From an uncultured Prevotellaceae bacterium (GTDB taxonomy: Bacteria; Bacteroidota; Bacteroidia; Bacteroidales; Bacteroidaceae), in the NCBI GenBank assembly GCA_947176535.1, contig CAMWQU010000004.1:1-64000 (forward strand): 64,000 nt of DNA, in the 5' to 3' direction. Each line of letters begins with the position of its first letter. Positions within the stretch are counted from its first letter, which is position 1. The translations under genes were made by a program, and so were the position numbers. Shown here one piece after another: positions 7,698 through 16,644 of this stretch. The notes beneath the pieces were generated by a model. It saw only the letters and a list, made by a program, of their open reading frames with translations, was not told where the DNA came from and ran no database searches.

Positions 7698-8564
7698 TTA
7701 GTTGTATTTCAATATTTGTCCCGGATGTATGCGGGCGTTTCGTCCGATGCGGTTCAACTGGCACAGCTTGTCCACCGTCGTATGACGCTTGCGGGCGATG
7801 GTGGAAAGCGTCTCTCCTTTCACGACCTTGTGGTAACGTGTGCCCGTGTTCTCTTTCGGGGTGTTGCCGGCCAAGTTGGTGCGTGCCTCGTTCTCGCTCG
7901 TGTTCTTGCGGAATACATAGTAGTCGCCGGTGACGTCCCGGTTCTGAAAGTCGAAGAGCAACGCCGGGTCTAAAGCGATGCCGCAGAAGCGGGTCTCGAA
8001 GTGGAGGTGCGAGGCTGCGCTCTTACCACTGTTGCCACCCAGACCGATGGGCATTCCGGCCTCTATCTCCTGGTCGGCTCCGACCAAGTTCTTTGACATG
8101 TGGCCGTAGATGGTCTCCAGCCCGTTGTGGTGGCGGATAACCACGTAGTTTCCGTAACCGTTCGGGTCGAAGCGGACAATACGGATACGACCGCTGAAAG
8201 CGGCGCGTATGGTATCTCCCGTATATACCTTGATGTCTATGCCTTTGTGCTGACGGCCTTTGCGCACACCGTATTCCGAGATGATGACGCGGCTCTGCGT
8301 CGGCATACTGAAATCTTTCAGGCGGATGCTGAACGAATCGGGTATGGCGGCCTTCTGCCGTGCATAGCGTTCGCCCCACGCACCATAGAGGGCAGCGGCG
8401 GGACTTTGTGTCATTTCGTCCTGTATCAGACGTTTCCGGGCGATGGAATCTATCAGTTTCAGCTTGTAGTCGATGGGAGCCTGACGGGCCACCAAATCCT
8501 GCGCGGAGAGGCTCCCGCACAGCAACGATAGGGCTGAAAGTAATATAAATCTTAGTGTCTTCAT
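7698..8564 (-). CDS. M23 family metallopeptidase with C-terminal LysM domain
   Basis: A 288-aa exported peptidoglycan-directed protein, signal peptide about residues 1-21. The LytM/M23 domain (about 90-205) has HKGID and HLHFE zinc motifs, with GYGNYVVIRHHNGLETIYGH between them. A LysM repeat (about 240-288: YHKVVKGETLSTIAR, ending IHPGQILKYN) would anchor it to glycan strands. It heads the minus-strand group M23, NlpC/P60, CapA-like. Since the zinc residues HxxxD and HxH are intact it is probably an active endopeptidase rather than an EnvC-type activator. Confidence 0.92.
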   Translation of the reverse strand: MKTLRFILLSALSLLCGSLSAQDLVARQAPIDYKLKLIDSIARKRLIQDEMTQSPAAALYGAWGERYARQKAAIPDSFSIRLKDFSMPTQSRVIISEYGVRKGRQHKGIDIKVYTGDTIRAAFSGRIRIVRFDPNGYGNYVVIRHHNGLETIYGHMSKNLVGADQEIEAGMPIGLGGNSGKSAASHLHFETRFCGIALDPALLFDFQNRDVTGDYYVFRKNTSENEARTNLAGNTPKENTGTRYHKVVKGETLSTIARKRHTTVDKLCQLNRIGRNARIHPGQILKYN

Positions 8565-8577
8565 CGTAAAACCGCCG

Positions 8578-8609
8578 CAAAGGTACGAAAAATCTCCCGA
8601 ACTGCGAAA
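8578..8609 (-). promoter_or_regulatory. Promoter for the M23-NlpC-CapA genes
   Basis: On the minus strand, TACCTTTG (8578-8585) fits the -7 consensus, with a TTTC about 20 nt upstream (8607-8609 region). It lies 14 nt before the M23 start codon. Confidence 0.6.
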
Positions 8610-8674
8610 TTTTTATCGGATTTTGTGTGCTTGTATAGCGAAATAATGAAGCGTAAAGTCGTAATTCTTACGTT

Positions 8675-10777
8675 TTAAGGTTTCTTCTGCTCTCCGTCGG
8701 TCTCCGCTTCTTCTCCTTTCCTTGCCGGAGAGTCGAAGAGACCGTATGTCGTGCGCAGTACGCGGAACTCGGTACGACGGTTCAGCGCGTTGCAGACCTC
8801 CTGTCGTTCCTCGTTCTCCAGTTTCAGGATGAAGGCCTCGGAAAGCGTGTCCCCCTCCTGAAGGAACGGATGCTGTTCGGCAATCTTCCGTGTGACCACT
8901 TTCGGGCGGCTCTCGCCGTACCCTACGGGGCTCAGTCGGTCGCTGGGAATGCCTTGAGCGATAAGATATTGCACCACGCTCTCGGCTCTCCGTTGCGACA
9001 GCCGCAGGTTATATTCGTCAGCTCCCCGGTAATCGCAGTGACTGCCCAGTTCGATGGTGATGTTGGGATTTTCCTGCAGCAGAGCCGTCAGTGAATCCAA
9101 CGCCTGCGTACTGTTGGGGGTAAGCACCGCAGAATCAAACTCATAGAATACATTGCGTATGAGCACGGGGGCCGTGATGCTCCCGAGAGGGAACTGCAAG
9201 GTGAACTCCCGGCTCACGGAACTTGTGTCGATGCGCAGTTCCTCGGTATGATTGAGGTAACCTTTGCAGGTGCCGAGGAAAATGTAGCTGACGTTGGGCT
9301 GTATTTCCTGCTCGAAGGAACCGTCTCCCCGGACGCTCAGTTTCAGGTTTGTACCGTCGTTGCCCACCATGTACACCACGGCCTGCGGCAGTTCGTAGCC
9401 GTCTTTCTCGTACACCCATCCGCGAACGGTCTGCAGCACCTCCGGGCACTCGAACGAGAAAATATGGTCCCATCCCCTCGCGTCGCCCCGGTTCGAGGCA
9501 AAGAATCCCCGGTTGTGCAGACCCTCGAACGTTATTCCGAAGTCGTCGCCCGGTGAGTTCATGGGTATGCGCAGATTCTCCACCGCCCATGTTCCGGTGC
9601 TGTCCTGCTCGGCCCGGTAGAGGTCAAGTCCTCCTAATCCCACGTGGCCGTCGGACGAGAAATAAAGGTCGCCGTTGGGGCGGAACACGGGGAACATCTC
9701 GTCGCCGGCGGTATTGATGGGTTCGCCCAGATTTTCCACGCCCCCCAGTCCGTTGTCGGTGAGGGCGATGCGCCACAAGTCCAGTCCCCCCATGCCGCCG
9801 GGCATGTCGCTCGTGAAGTAGAGCCACCGTCCGTCGGGACTGACAGCCGGATGCGCATAACTCGATAACGTATCTTTCGATATTTCCAGCAGCACGGGCT
9901 TGCCCCACGAGGCATCGCTGCGCTGACTGGTGTAAATCTGTGCAAAGCGCGGATAACTGGGGTCGTGGGTGCAACGGGTGAAGTACATCGTCTTGCCGTC
10001 CGGCGAGAAGCAGCAGGCCCCCTCGTCATATTCGCTGTTCACCTCCGACTCTATCGCTTCCGGCTGCTTCCATTTCCCTTTCTCGTCTTTCTGGGCAAGG
10101 AACAGGTCTCCGGCCTTTGTTCCCGTGATACCGCTAATCTCGTTGCCCGTGGCTTGCGGCCGGGTGGAACTCAGGTAAAGCTGTTCCCACTCGTCTCCGT
10201 AGAGCACGGGGCAGAAGTCCGCGCGGCGTGAGTTGAATAGGGCTTCCCTCTTCACTGTGTACAGCGTCGGTCGCTTCTTCCAGACGAGTGCCTGCGTGCA
10301 ACTCTGCAATCCCGTGAGTGCCCGTCGGTCGTCCGGCACGCTGTCCAAGAAAAGCTGAAAGTTTCGGGCTGCATTCTTGTAGTCCCCGTTGCGCTGCTGC
10401 ATCTGAGCCAGCCGAAGCACGGCCATGGAGTCGGGATAGCCGTAGCGCACGGCATTCTGATAAGCCCCGATGGCCTTTGCCGTATAGTTGATGCGGCGGT
10501 AACATTCGGCCATCTTCCAGGCCCGCTGTCCGCGCAACGCCTTATCCTTGACAGCCGTTCGGCTATATCCTTTTTTGTATTCCGCCGCTGCGTCGAAATA
10601 CTCCCCGATGGCATAGTACGCATCGCCTTTCTTGATGTTGCGGTCGGCTCCGCAACCGGCGAGAAACAGAGGCAGACACAGAAGCACGAAGAGTGGGAGA
10701 GCGGAATACGCAACCGTCCGGAAGCCCCCTTCCGGTCGCTTCGTCTCTCTCTTTGTTCTGTCTCCGTAATTCTTCAT
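8675..10777 (-). CDS. porE: PorE-like lipoprotein: TPR, beta-propeller, OmpA domains
   Basis: A 700-aa protein with a lipoprotein signal (FLAGC, Cys about residue 42). TPR-like repeats run about 45-165 and PD40/WD40-type propeller blades about 185-440 (CFSPDGKTMYFT, VSPDGRWLYFTSD, FRPNGDLYFSSD). A carboxypeptidase-regulatory-like domain follows, about 450-530. The C-terminal OmpA peptidoglycan-binding domain is about 545-690 (FYEFDSAVLTPNS, SHCDYRGADEYNLRLSQRRAE). This exact order is that of PorE (PG1058) of Porphyromonas gingivalis, which links the type IX secretion machinery to peptidoglycan. The symbol rests on architecture, not on a computed alignment. Confidence 0.78.
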   Translation of the reverse strand: MKNYGDRTKRETKRPEGGFRTVAYSALPLFVLLCLPLFLAGCGADRNIKKGDAYYAIGEYFDAAAEYKKGYSRTAVKDKALRGQRAWKMAECYRRINYTAKAIGAYQNAVRYGYPDSMAVLRLAQMQQRNGDYKNAARNFQLFLDSVPDDRRALTGLQSCTQALVWKKRPTLYTVKREALFNSRRADFCPVLYGDEWEQLYLSSTRPQATGNEISGITGTKAGDLFLAQKDEKGKWKQPEAIESEVNSEYDEGACCFSPDGKTMYFTRCTHDPSYPRFAQIYTSQRSDASWGKPVLLEISKDTLSSYAHPAVSPDGRWLYFTSDMPGGMGGLDLWRIALTDNGLGGVENLGEPINTAGDEMFPVFRPNGDLYFSSDGHVGLGGLDLYRAEQDSTGTWAVENLRIPMNSPGDDFGITFEGLHNRGFFASNRGDARGWDHIFSFECPEVLQTVRGWVYEKDGYELPQAVVYMVGNDGTNLKLSVRGDGSFEQEIQPNVSYIFLGTCKGYLNHTEELRIDTSSVSREFTLQFPLGSITAPVLIRNVFYEFDSAVLTPNSTQALDSLTALLQENPNITIELGSHCDYRGADEYNLRLSQRRAESVVQYLIAQGIPSDRLSPVGYGESRPKVVTRKIAEQHPFLQEGDTLSEAFILKLENEERQEVCNALNRRTEFRVLRTTYGLFDSPARKGEEAETDGEQKKP

Positions 10778-10789
10778 GGCTTTATTCCC

Positions 10790-10830
10790 AACACAATAAA
10801 CAACGCTCGCCGTCCCCCTTTTATTGTGTT
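10790..10830 (-). promoter_or_regulatory. Perfect inverted repeat in the porE leader
   Basis: AACACAATAAA (10790-10800) and TTTATTGTGTT (10820-10830) are perfect 11-bp arms around a 19-nt loop, 13-53 nt upstream of the porE start. No T run follows on the minus strand, so a leader hairpin or operator is as likely as a terminator for topB. Confidence 0.5.
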
Positions 10831-10847
10831 GCAGCCGCTCCTAATCC

Positions 10848-12689
10848 CTAATCTCTCATCACCGCCAGCACCAACTCATTGACCATCTGCTTGAGTTCGT
10901 CCACAAAGCGTTTCGCCTCGTACTCATGATGTTCTATCTGCCGGAGTTTGCGCTCCCAGCGTCCCGTCAGTTCGGCACTCTTCAGGAGCTCGTTATGGAT
11001 AAGGCCAATCAGGTCTACCCCGGTCGGCGTGGCCCACAGTGTCTGTTTTTTCTTTTGGATGTAGTGGCGTCGGAACAGCGTTTCGATGATGGCCGCCCGC
11101 GTACTGGGTCTTCCGATGCCGTTCTCTTTCAGGGCATCGCGCAACTCCTCGTCGTCCACAAACTTACCCGCCGTCTCCATGGCGCGGAGCAGTGTTGCCT
11201 CCGTGTACGGCTTGGGCGGTGTCGTCTGCTTCTCTGCGAGGTCGGGAACGTGCGGCCCGGACTCTCCTTTCACGAAAGCCGGCAGCGTGTCCGCGGGGCG
11301 TTCCTCCCCCTCGTCCTTTCCCCACAGCACCCGCCATCCCGGGTCGGTGATGCGCTTGCCGGTCGCCCGGAAGCCGATGTCCCCCACCTGTCCCATGACG
11401 GTGGTCGTGTCGAACAGGCAATCCGGATAGAAAGCCCCGATGAACCGCCGCGCCACGAGGTCGTAAACCTTGGCCTCCGGCTCCGTCATCCCCTTCGCTT
11501 CCACGCCGGTGGGGATGATGGCATGGTGGTCGGTCACCTTTTTGTTGTCAAACACCTTTTTGCTCTTGGCCAAAGGCTTCCCCTTGATGCGCTCCATCAG
11601 CGGGAAGTAATTCCGCAACCCGTTCATGATATTCGGGCACTTGGGATATACGTCGTCCGGCAGGAACGTGGTATCTACGCGCGGATAGGTCGTATATTTC
11701 TTTTCGTACAGATTTTGAATAAGTTGCAGGGTCAGCTCGGCCGAGAAGCCGAACCGCCTGTTGCACTCTACCTGCAGCGACGTCAGGTCGAACAATCGGG
11801 GGGCCGCCTCGCTCCCTTTCTTTTTCTCCACCCGCGTCACGGTAAACGGCAACTGACTCACGACGGCCAGAGCCGCCTCGCCCTCCTCCCGAGTCTTGAA
11901 GGAAGCCCCTCTGCGTTCTCCCGCAGCGGTCGTCGCCCCTTTCTTCTCCTCGTCCTCCTCCTTGTCCGACTTGGCGGAAGCCCCCGGGTAGTACGTAAAC
12001 ACCGTGTCGCGGTACTTCGTGGTGAGCACCCAGTAAGGGACGGGTACGAAATTCTCAATCTCCTGCTGGCGGCGCACGATGAGGGCGAGCGTGGGCGTCT
12101 GCACCCGTCCGATGGACAGCACCTGCTTGTCCTGCATCGTCCGGTTGCGGTATTTCAGCGTGTAGAGACGTGTGGCGTTCATGCCCAGTGTCCAGTCACC
12201 GATGGCCCGGCTCAGTCCCGCCTCGTAGAGGCTTTGGTACTCGCTTTGGTCTTTCAGCTTGGCAAACCCCTCGCGGATGGCCTCCTCGGTCAGCGACGAA
12301 ATCCACAGCCGCTGCACCGGACAGCGGGCCCCGGTCATCTGAATCACCCACCGCTGGATGAGTTCCCCCTCCTGCCCGGCGTCACCGCAGTTGATGATAC
12401 CGTCAGCGGCCAGCATCAGCCTTTTTATCGTCTCGAACTGCTTTTCCACGCCCTTGTCCGTCTTCAGTTTGATACCGAAGCGCGGGGGAATCATAGGCAG
12501 TTGGGCGAGGCTCCATGTCTTCCACAACGGAGAATACTCGTGCGGCTCCTTCAGCTCACACAGATGACCGAACGTCCACGTCACTTGGTAGCCGTTCCCT
12601 TCCATGTATCCGTCGTGCTGCTGATTGGCACCCAGCACCTTGGCTATGTCTCTGCCCACGGAGGGCTTCTCTGCGATGCAAACTATCAC
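10848..12689 (-). CDS. topB: DNA topoisomerase III (type IA)
   Basis: A 613-aa type IA topoisomerase that relaxes or decatenates DNA by single-strand passage. The N-terminal TOPRIM domain has IAEKPSVGRDIAKVLG and CGDAGQEGELIQRW. The family SIGRVQTPTLALIV follows, then the catalytic tyrosine Y335 in TTYPRVDTTFLP, and the region NGIGRPSTRAAIIETL. The TOPRIM DxD pair reads D-A-G here, so the second aspartate is lost while the following Glu is kept. There is an acidic/charged insert near residues 240-265. Zinc-ribbon tails are absent. A GATTAGG repeat directly follows the stop. Confidence 0.94.
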   Translation of the reverse strand: MIVCIAEKPSVGRDIAKVLGANQQHDGYMEGNGYQVTWTFGHLCELKEPHEYSPLWKTWSLAQLPMIPPRFGIKLKTDKGVEKQFETIKRLMLAADGIINCGDAGQEGELIQRWVIQMTGARCPVQRLWISSLTEEAIREGFAKLKDQSEYQSLYEAGLSRAIGDWTLGMNATRLYTLKYRNRTMQDKQVLSIGRVQTPTLALIVRRQQEIENFVPVPYWVLTTKYRDTVFTYYPGASAKSDKEEDEEKKGATTAAGERRGASFKTREEGEAALAVVSQLPFTVTRVEKKKGSEAAPRLFDLTSLQVECNRRFGFSAELTLQLIQNLYEKKYTTYPRVDTTFLPDDVYPKCPNIMNGLRNYFPLMERIKGKPLAKSKKVFDNKKVTDHHAIIPTGVEAKGMTEPEAKVYDLVARRFIGAFYPDCLFDTTTVMGQVGDIGFRATGKRITDPGWRVLWGKDEGEERPADTLPAFVKGESGPHVPDLAEKQTTPPKPYTEATLLRAMETAGKFVDDEELRDALKENGIGRPSTRAAIIETLFRRHYIQKKKQTLWATPTGVDLIGLIHNELLKSAELTGRWERKLRQIEHHEYEAKRFVDELKQMVNELVLAVMRD

Positions 12690-12712
12690 GCTGTCTGTAC
12701 GTATTTCGGCTG

Positions 12713-12720
12713 CAAAGATA
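12713..12720 (-). promoter_or_regulatory. -7 box for topB
   Basis: CAAAGATA on the plus strand reads TATCTTTG on the minus strand, 23 nt upstream of the topB start. No clear -33 box was found. Confidence 0.5.
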
Positions 12721-12782
12721 CAAAAAACGGGAATACCTTTGCTTCCCGCCGGCGGTAAAATATCCCCGAATCCCGAAAAACA

Positions 12783-12814
12783 TTTGCCGTTCTCGCTACT
12801 TCTTTGTATATTTG
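12783..12814 (+). promoter_or_regulatory. Promoter for the GH43 gene
   Basis: TTTG (12783-12786), a 20-nt spacer and TATATTTG (12807-12814) make a full-consensus Bacteroidetes promoter 25 nt upstream of the start codon. It diverges from the topB promoter. Confidence 0.75.
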
Positions 12815-12839
12815 CGCATTAAAAAAATACATTATCGTT

Positions 12840-15815
12840 ATGGAACCGAAACAACGCATAGCAGACCGCCGCATACTGAAAAGCGGCATCCTGTTTCTCA
12901 CTCTCCTGCTCCTCGGCGCAGGCTCTGCCGTGGCGCAGACCCGCCTGACGGAAGCGGAGATGAAGCAACTGTACACGAAAGCCACCCCCTCCTGCGTGAG
13001 CATTCACGACCCGTCCGTCGTCTACCGCGACGGCACCTTCTACATCTGGGGCTCGCACCTTGGCGTGGGCATGAGCCGCGATTTGGTGAACTTCACCGGC
13101 CTCTCCGCCGACGCGCGGACGTTTGCCCGGCCCGACGGCACGCTGTGCGACTTCCGCACGGCGTTCAACACGCAGGCCGTGAAGCAGGTTCGGGACTGCA
13201 CCGGTCAGGTTGTGGACTTCCCGCAGATAGATGCCGAGGCGTGGTGTGCGTGGTACGCTGCGGACAAGGAAACGTGGATTAACGGCGACATGTGGGCACC
13301 GGACATCGTCTACAACGAGACGATGAAAAAGTGGTGTATGTACCTGAGCCTCAACGGTGACAACTGGGCCAGTGTCATCATCCTGCTGACAGCTCCCACG
13401 GCCACGGGGCCGTTCACTTACCAGGGGCCGGTGGTGATGAGCGGATTCACGAACGGCACCCACAACAACATCAAAGCTCCCTCCTACGAGCAGACCGATA
13501 TGCAGCTCGCCCTCGGGTCGCTCTCGTCGCTGCCGTCGCGCTACGCCCAGCAGGGCCACTGGGGCACCTACTGGCCCAACTGCATCGACCCCTGCGCCTT
13601 CTTCGATGAGAACGGCGAACTGTGGCTGGCCTACGGTTCGTGGAGCGGGGGCATCTTCATGCTGAAATTAGACAAGGAAACCGGTCTGCGCGACTACACC
13701 TATACCTACCCCTCGGACTATGCCGAGAAGGGAGCCTCCGGCGTCAGCGACCCCTATTTCGGAAAGAAAATCGCCGGCGGCTACTACGTCAGCGGCGAGG
13801 GCCCCTACATCCAGCACATCGGCAGTCACTACTACCTCTTCATGAGCTACGGAGGCTTTGCCCCCGGCGGCTACATCAAGAATCCGGACGGCAGTTACCA
13901 GCTCGACGGCAACGGCAATAAGATTCCGGAGGGAGGTTACGAAATGCGCATCTTCCGTTCCGAAAATCCCGACGGCCCCTACGTGGATGCCGCCGGACAG
14001 GCGGCCACCTACACGGGCTATCAGATGAACTACGGCCCCACGGCCACCACCGACCGGGGACTGAAACTCCTTGGTGCCTACAACCACTGGGGCAATCAGA
14101 CCGTGGGCGAGTGCGCGCAGGGTCACAATTCGGCTTGCGTGGACGATGCCGGCCGTGCCTATGTCGTCTACCACACGAAGTTCAACGACGGCACGTATGG
14201 CCATCAGGTGCGTGCCCGTCAGCTTTTTGTCAATGAGAAAGGGTGGCTCGTGGCGGCTCCTTTCTGCTACGCCGGCGAGACGACCACCGATGCCGACATC
14301 GCCTCGGAGGCCCTCTTCACGGCCGACGACGTGGCCGGAACGTACCACTTCATGCGCCATCCTTACCGCCTGAATTTCGGAGAGTTCGAGGAGACCGTAC
14401 CCGCCGAACTGACGCTCTCGCCCGACGGCAAGGTGACGGGGGCCTACACGGGCACGTGGAGCATCCGGGAGGGCACGGCGTACCTGACGCTGAAACTCGG
14501 CACCACGTTCTACTACGGCGTACTGACGGAACAGCACCTGAACGGTGCCACGGCGCAGAACTTCCAGACCACTTCCCTGAAAGCCATTGCTTTCTCCGCC
14601 GTTGCCTCCAACGGCGTGCCGGTCTGGGGCTACAAACTGGAATCGCCTTATGCCGTGGCCTATAACTACCTCAGCAACAGTATGCCCGTGAAGGACGGCG
14701 TGAGCTGCAGCCGCAACATTCGCCTGATGTTCCCGACCACCGACAACACCACACTTGCGTGGACATCGTCCCGCCCGGACATCATCGACGAGACCGGAAA
14801 GTACAATCCGCCCTCGGAAATGACGCCGGTGGAACTGACCGGCCGCCTCTCCTGCGGCGAATACTTCTGGGAGCAGAGCTACACCGTCCGGGCGCAGGCG
14901 GAGACCACCCCGTCGGGTGACTACCTCGGCGGACTGGTGGCCTACTACAACATGGACGAAACGCCCTGCTACAATGCCTACGACCCCTCGCAGCGCATGA
15001 CGTTCGCCAACACCGGTGTGAAGCCGAAGCTCGTCACCGACTACGAACGCTTCGGCAAGGTGCTGCAACAGTCCTTCGGGGCTCTGGGCAGCAATTCCGC
15101 CACGCGCATGCCCAATCCGCTGAAAAACGCGACGAACATCGACGGCTTCACGGTCAGCATGTGGGTGAAGCGCACCGACAGCAATGCGTGGGACGCCCTC
15201 TGGGGCTTCTTCAACAGCACCCAGGCCACGTCCAGCAGTGCCCGCCTCTTCCTGACGGGTAACAGCTACCTCGGCTACAACAGCAACGCCGGCACGTGGT
15301 TCGACGTGAACCACCCGGACAAGGGCCTTTACAGCGACATTCCCGTGGGAGAATGGACGCTGGTGACCGTCACGGTCGGCCCCTCCAACGGCGTGCGCAT
15401 CTACGTAAACGGCCGTAACAAGACGACGCATTCCGTCGCCACGGACGGCGGGACATCCACGGCCAAGAACCTGCCCGACGAGGCCGTAGTGGCCACGGTG
15501 AAGTCCCTGAATTACTTCTACCTCGGCCAAGGCTCCTTCTGGGGTTCGGCGGACTGTTGCATCGACGACGTCATGATTTACAACCGCGAGCTATCCTCGG
15601 CCGACGTCTCCGCGCTCAACACCATGTGCAACCGCGTCACGGACTTCACGAAGGGCGAAGGCGGTACGGCCGTCGAAGGTCTCCCCTCAGCCGCTCGGCC
15701 GGAGGCGGACAGCCGTGTCTACGACCTCTGCGGCCGGAGAATGCCGGAGGGTGCCGCCCGCAACTTGAAGAAAGGACTGTACATCGTCAATGGGCGGAAG
15801 ATTCTCGTGCGGTAG
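12840..15815 (+). CDS. Secreted GH43 arabinanase-like enzyme with LamG domain
   Basis: A 991-aa exported protein. The ATG at 12840 gives a signal peptide (cleavage after SAVAQ); an earlier ATG at 12804 overlaps the promoter. The five-blade GH43 catalytic domain (about 45-470) shows the general base D57 (SIHDPSVV), WAPDIVY, the pKa-modulating aspartate region (IDPCAFFDENGELWLAYGS) and the general-acid region GEGPYIQH. Family logic suggests endo-1,5-alpha-L-arabinan cleavage. A beta-sandwich of unknown role follows. A LamG/concanavalin-like domain (about 700-930) comes next. The end (VYDLCGRRMPE...KKGLYIVNGRKILV) is the short C-terminal signature common in Prevotella secreted proteins and probably T9SS-related. 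Confidence 0.88.
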   Translation: MEPKQRIADRRILKSGILFLTLLLLGAGSAVAQTRLTEAEMKQLYTKATPSCVSIHDPSVVYRDGTFYIWGSHLGVGMSRDLVNFTGLSADARTFARPDGTLCDFRTAFNTQAVKQVRDCTGQVVDFPQIDAEAWCAWYAADKETWINGDMWAPDIVYNETMKKWCMYLSLNGDNWASVIILLTAPTATGPFTYQGPVVMSGFTNGTHNNIKAPSYEQTDMQLALGSLSSLPSRYAQQGHWGTYWPNCIDPCAFFDENGELWLAYGSWSGGIFMLKLDKETGLRDYTYTYPSDYAEKGASGVSDPYFGKKIAGGYYVSGEGPYIQHIGSHYYLFMSYGGFAPGGYIKNPDGSYQLDGNGNKIPEGGYEMRIFRSENPDGPYVDAAGQAATYTGYQMNYGPTATTDRGLKLLGAYNHWGNQTVGECAQGHNSACVDDAGRAYVVYHTKFNDGTYGHQVRARQLFVNEKGWLVAAPFCYAGETTTDADIASEALFTADDVAGTYHFMRHPYRLNFGEFEETVPAELTLSPDGKVTGAYTGTWSIREGTAYLTLKLGTTFYYGVLTEQHLNGATAQNFQTTSLKAIAFSAVASNGVPVWGYKLESPYAVAYNYLSNSMPVKDGVSCSRNIRLMFPTTDNTTLAWTSSRPDIIDETGKYNPPSEMTPVELTGRLSCGEYFWEQSYTVRAQAETTPSGDYLGGLVAYYNMDETPCYNAYDPSQRMTFANTGVKPKLVTDYERFGKVLQQSFGALGSNSATRMPNPLKNATNIDGFTVSMWVKRTDSNAWDALWGFFNSTQATSSSARLFLTGNSYLGYNSNAGTWFDVNHPDKGLYSDIPVGEWTLVTVTVGPSNGVRIYVNGRNKTTHSVATDGGTSTAKNLPDEAVVATVKSLNYFYLGQGSFWGSADCCIDDVMIYNRELSSADVSALNTMCNRVTDFTKGEGGTAVEGLPSAARPEADSRVYDLCGRRMPEGAARNLKKGLYIVNGRKILVR

Positions 15816-15846
15816 TCCGACGTCAGTCTTTCCTTACATATATAAT

Positions 15847-15874
15847 GCACGGGCGCACGCGAGTGCGCCCGTGC
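15847..15874 (+). terminator. Long GC-rich hairpin after the GH43 gene
   Basis: GCACGGGCGCAC and GTGCGCCCGTGC are perfect 12-bp arms around GCGA, 31 nt after the stop. There is no T run, so termination is likely but not certain. Confidence 0.6.
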
Positions 15875-15920
15875 GTGCATACGTACCTATGTTCAATAGA
15901 TAACATTCGTATAAAAATCC

Positions 15921-16010
15921 TCCTTAATCGAAAAAATTACCATAAAACACCTCTCTTAATCGAAAAAATTACCATATTTACACCCAAAATCACTCCTTAA
16001 TCGAAAAAAG
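15921..16010. repeat. Three short direct repeats of CTTAATCGAAAAAA
   Basis: CTTAATCGAAAAAA begins at 15923, 15955 and 15996. The first two copies extend through TTACCATA, the third diverges after the A run. Spacing is 32 and 41 nt. On the minus strand each copy can end a frame with Phe-Phe-Asp-stop. Function unknown. Confidence 0.6.
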
Positions 16011-16024
16011 ATACGATGTATGTG

Positions 16025-16121
16025 GATAGTATGGCGTAAAACCATGCTATCTTATTAGTTCGTGTTTGAATCGTAAACCAACCATTTCGAGGACATCCTC
16101 GAAATGGTTGGTTTACGATTC
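16025..16121. repeat. Two adjacent palindromes, one with 26-bp perfect arms
   Basis: GATAGTATGG (16025-16034) pairs with CCATGCTATC (16042-16051) with one mismatch. Then 16068-16093 and 16096-16121 are perfect 26-bp inverted arms separated by only two bases (CA). The arms contain CCAACCATTTCGAGGA. Such a perfect palindrome in non-coding DNA is unusual. It lies in an AT-rich island unlike the neighbouring genes. Bases 16122-16408 carry no gene I can support, only a tandem TTCTAATTAG duplication near 16260. Confidence 0.75.
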
Positions 16122-16408
16122 TTTGTCCACTATTTGGGCATACTATTTTTGCTTTTTCAATTACAGAAAGAAGGACAGAAATGATAAAAAAGGAGTCTTG
16201 CGCAAACTGGCTCCGAGGTTTACACCACCTCAAAGATAGCGATGATTATATCCTGAAGTTCTAATTAGTTCTAATTAGTATATTCCAAAATGGAATGAAC
16301 TGAGGTTTCAGCCCATTTCTCACTCTGTTTATTAAGGAATCGCATCCTCGCGCGCGTGTTATATATAGGTAGTTCGTTTGGGGGCTTTGCGACGCCCGTC
16401 GCTCCCCC

Positions 16409-16496
16409 TGCCGAGGACTGCGTTCCGTCCATAGCAGGACAAGGCTCCGTCCATAGGAGGATTGCGCCTCGTCCATAGCGGGACTGTGCCTCGTCC
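16409..16496 (+). repeat. 22-nt tandem hairpin repeat array, locus B (3 clear units plus a decayed one)
   Basis: Units start at 16431, 16453 and 16475 and read ATAG(C/G)(A/G)GGA...CCGTCC or CTCGTCC. The preceding 22 nt (16409-16430) is a decayed unit that keeps GAGGAC and CCGTCC. As at the other loci the middle unit carries GGATTG. Same orientation as loci A, C and D. Confidence 0.85.
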
Positions 16497-16644
16497 TGCC
16501 CGGGGCTGTTTTTGGGGGGCTCGGGCTGTCCTTTTCGGGAGAGGCGAAAAAAAGCCGGAAAATGCCCGCCCGATATTGCCGTGCAGCCCTTTGTTCATCG
16601 GGCCTGTCCCCGTGTTGCCGGTTTTTGTACCCCTTGATTTTTAG

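Noticed and set aside
10926..12758. 610-residue open frame on the plus strand
   Set aside because: It is antisense to topB, whose minus-strand product has all topoisomerase motifs. The long frame is a by-product of GC-rich codon use.
13668..15530. 620-residue minus-strand open frame
   Set aside because: Antisense to the GH43-LamG gene and without any domain signature.
15921..16010. TTAATCGAAAAAA repeats as a CRISPR remnant
   Set aside because: Only three imperfect copies with intervals of unequal length (32 and 41 nt) and no cas genes.
15997..16233. 78-residue minus-strand open frame across the big palindrome
   Set aside because: It is formed largely by the palindrome and the repeat end, with no homologous feature I recognise.
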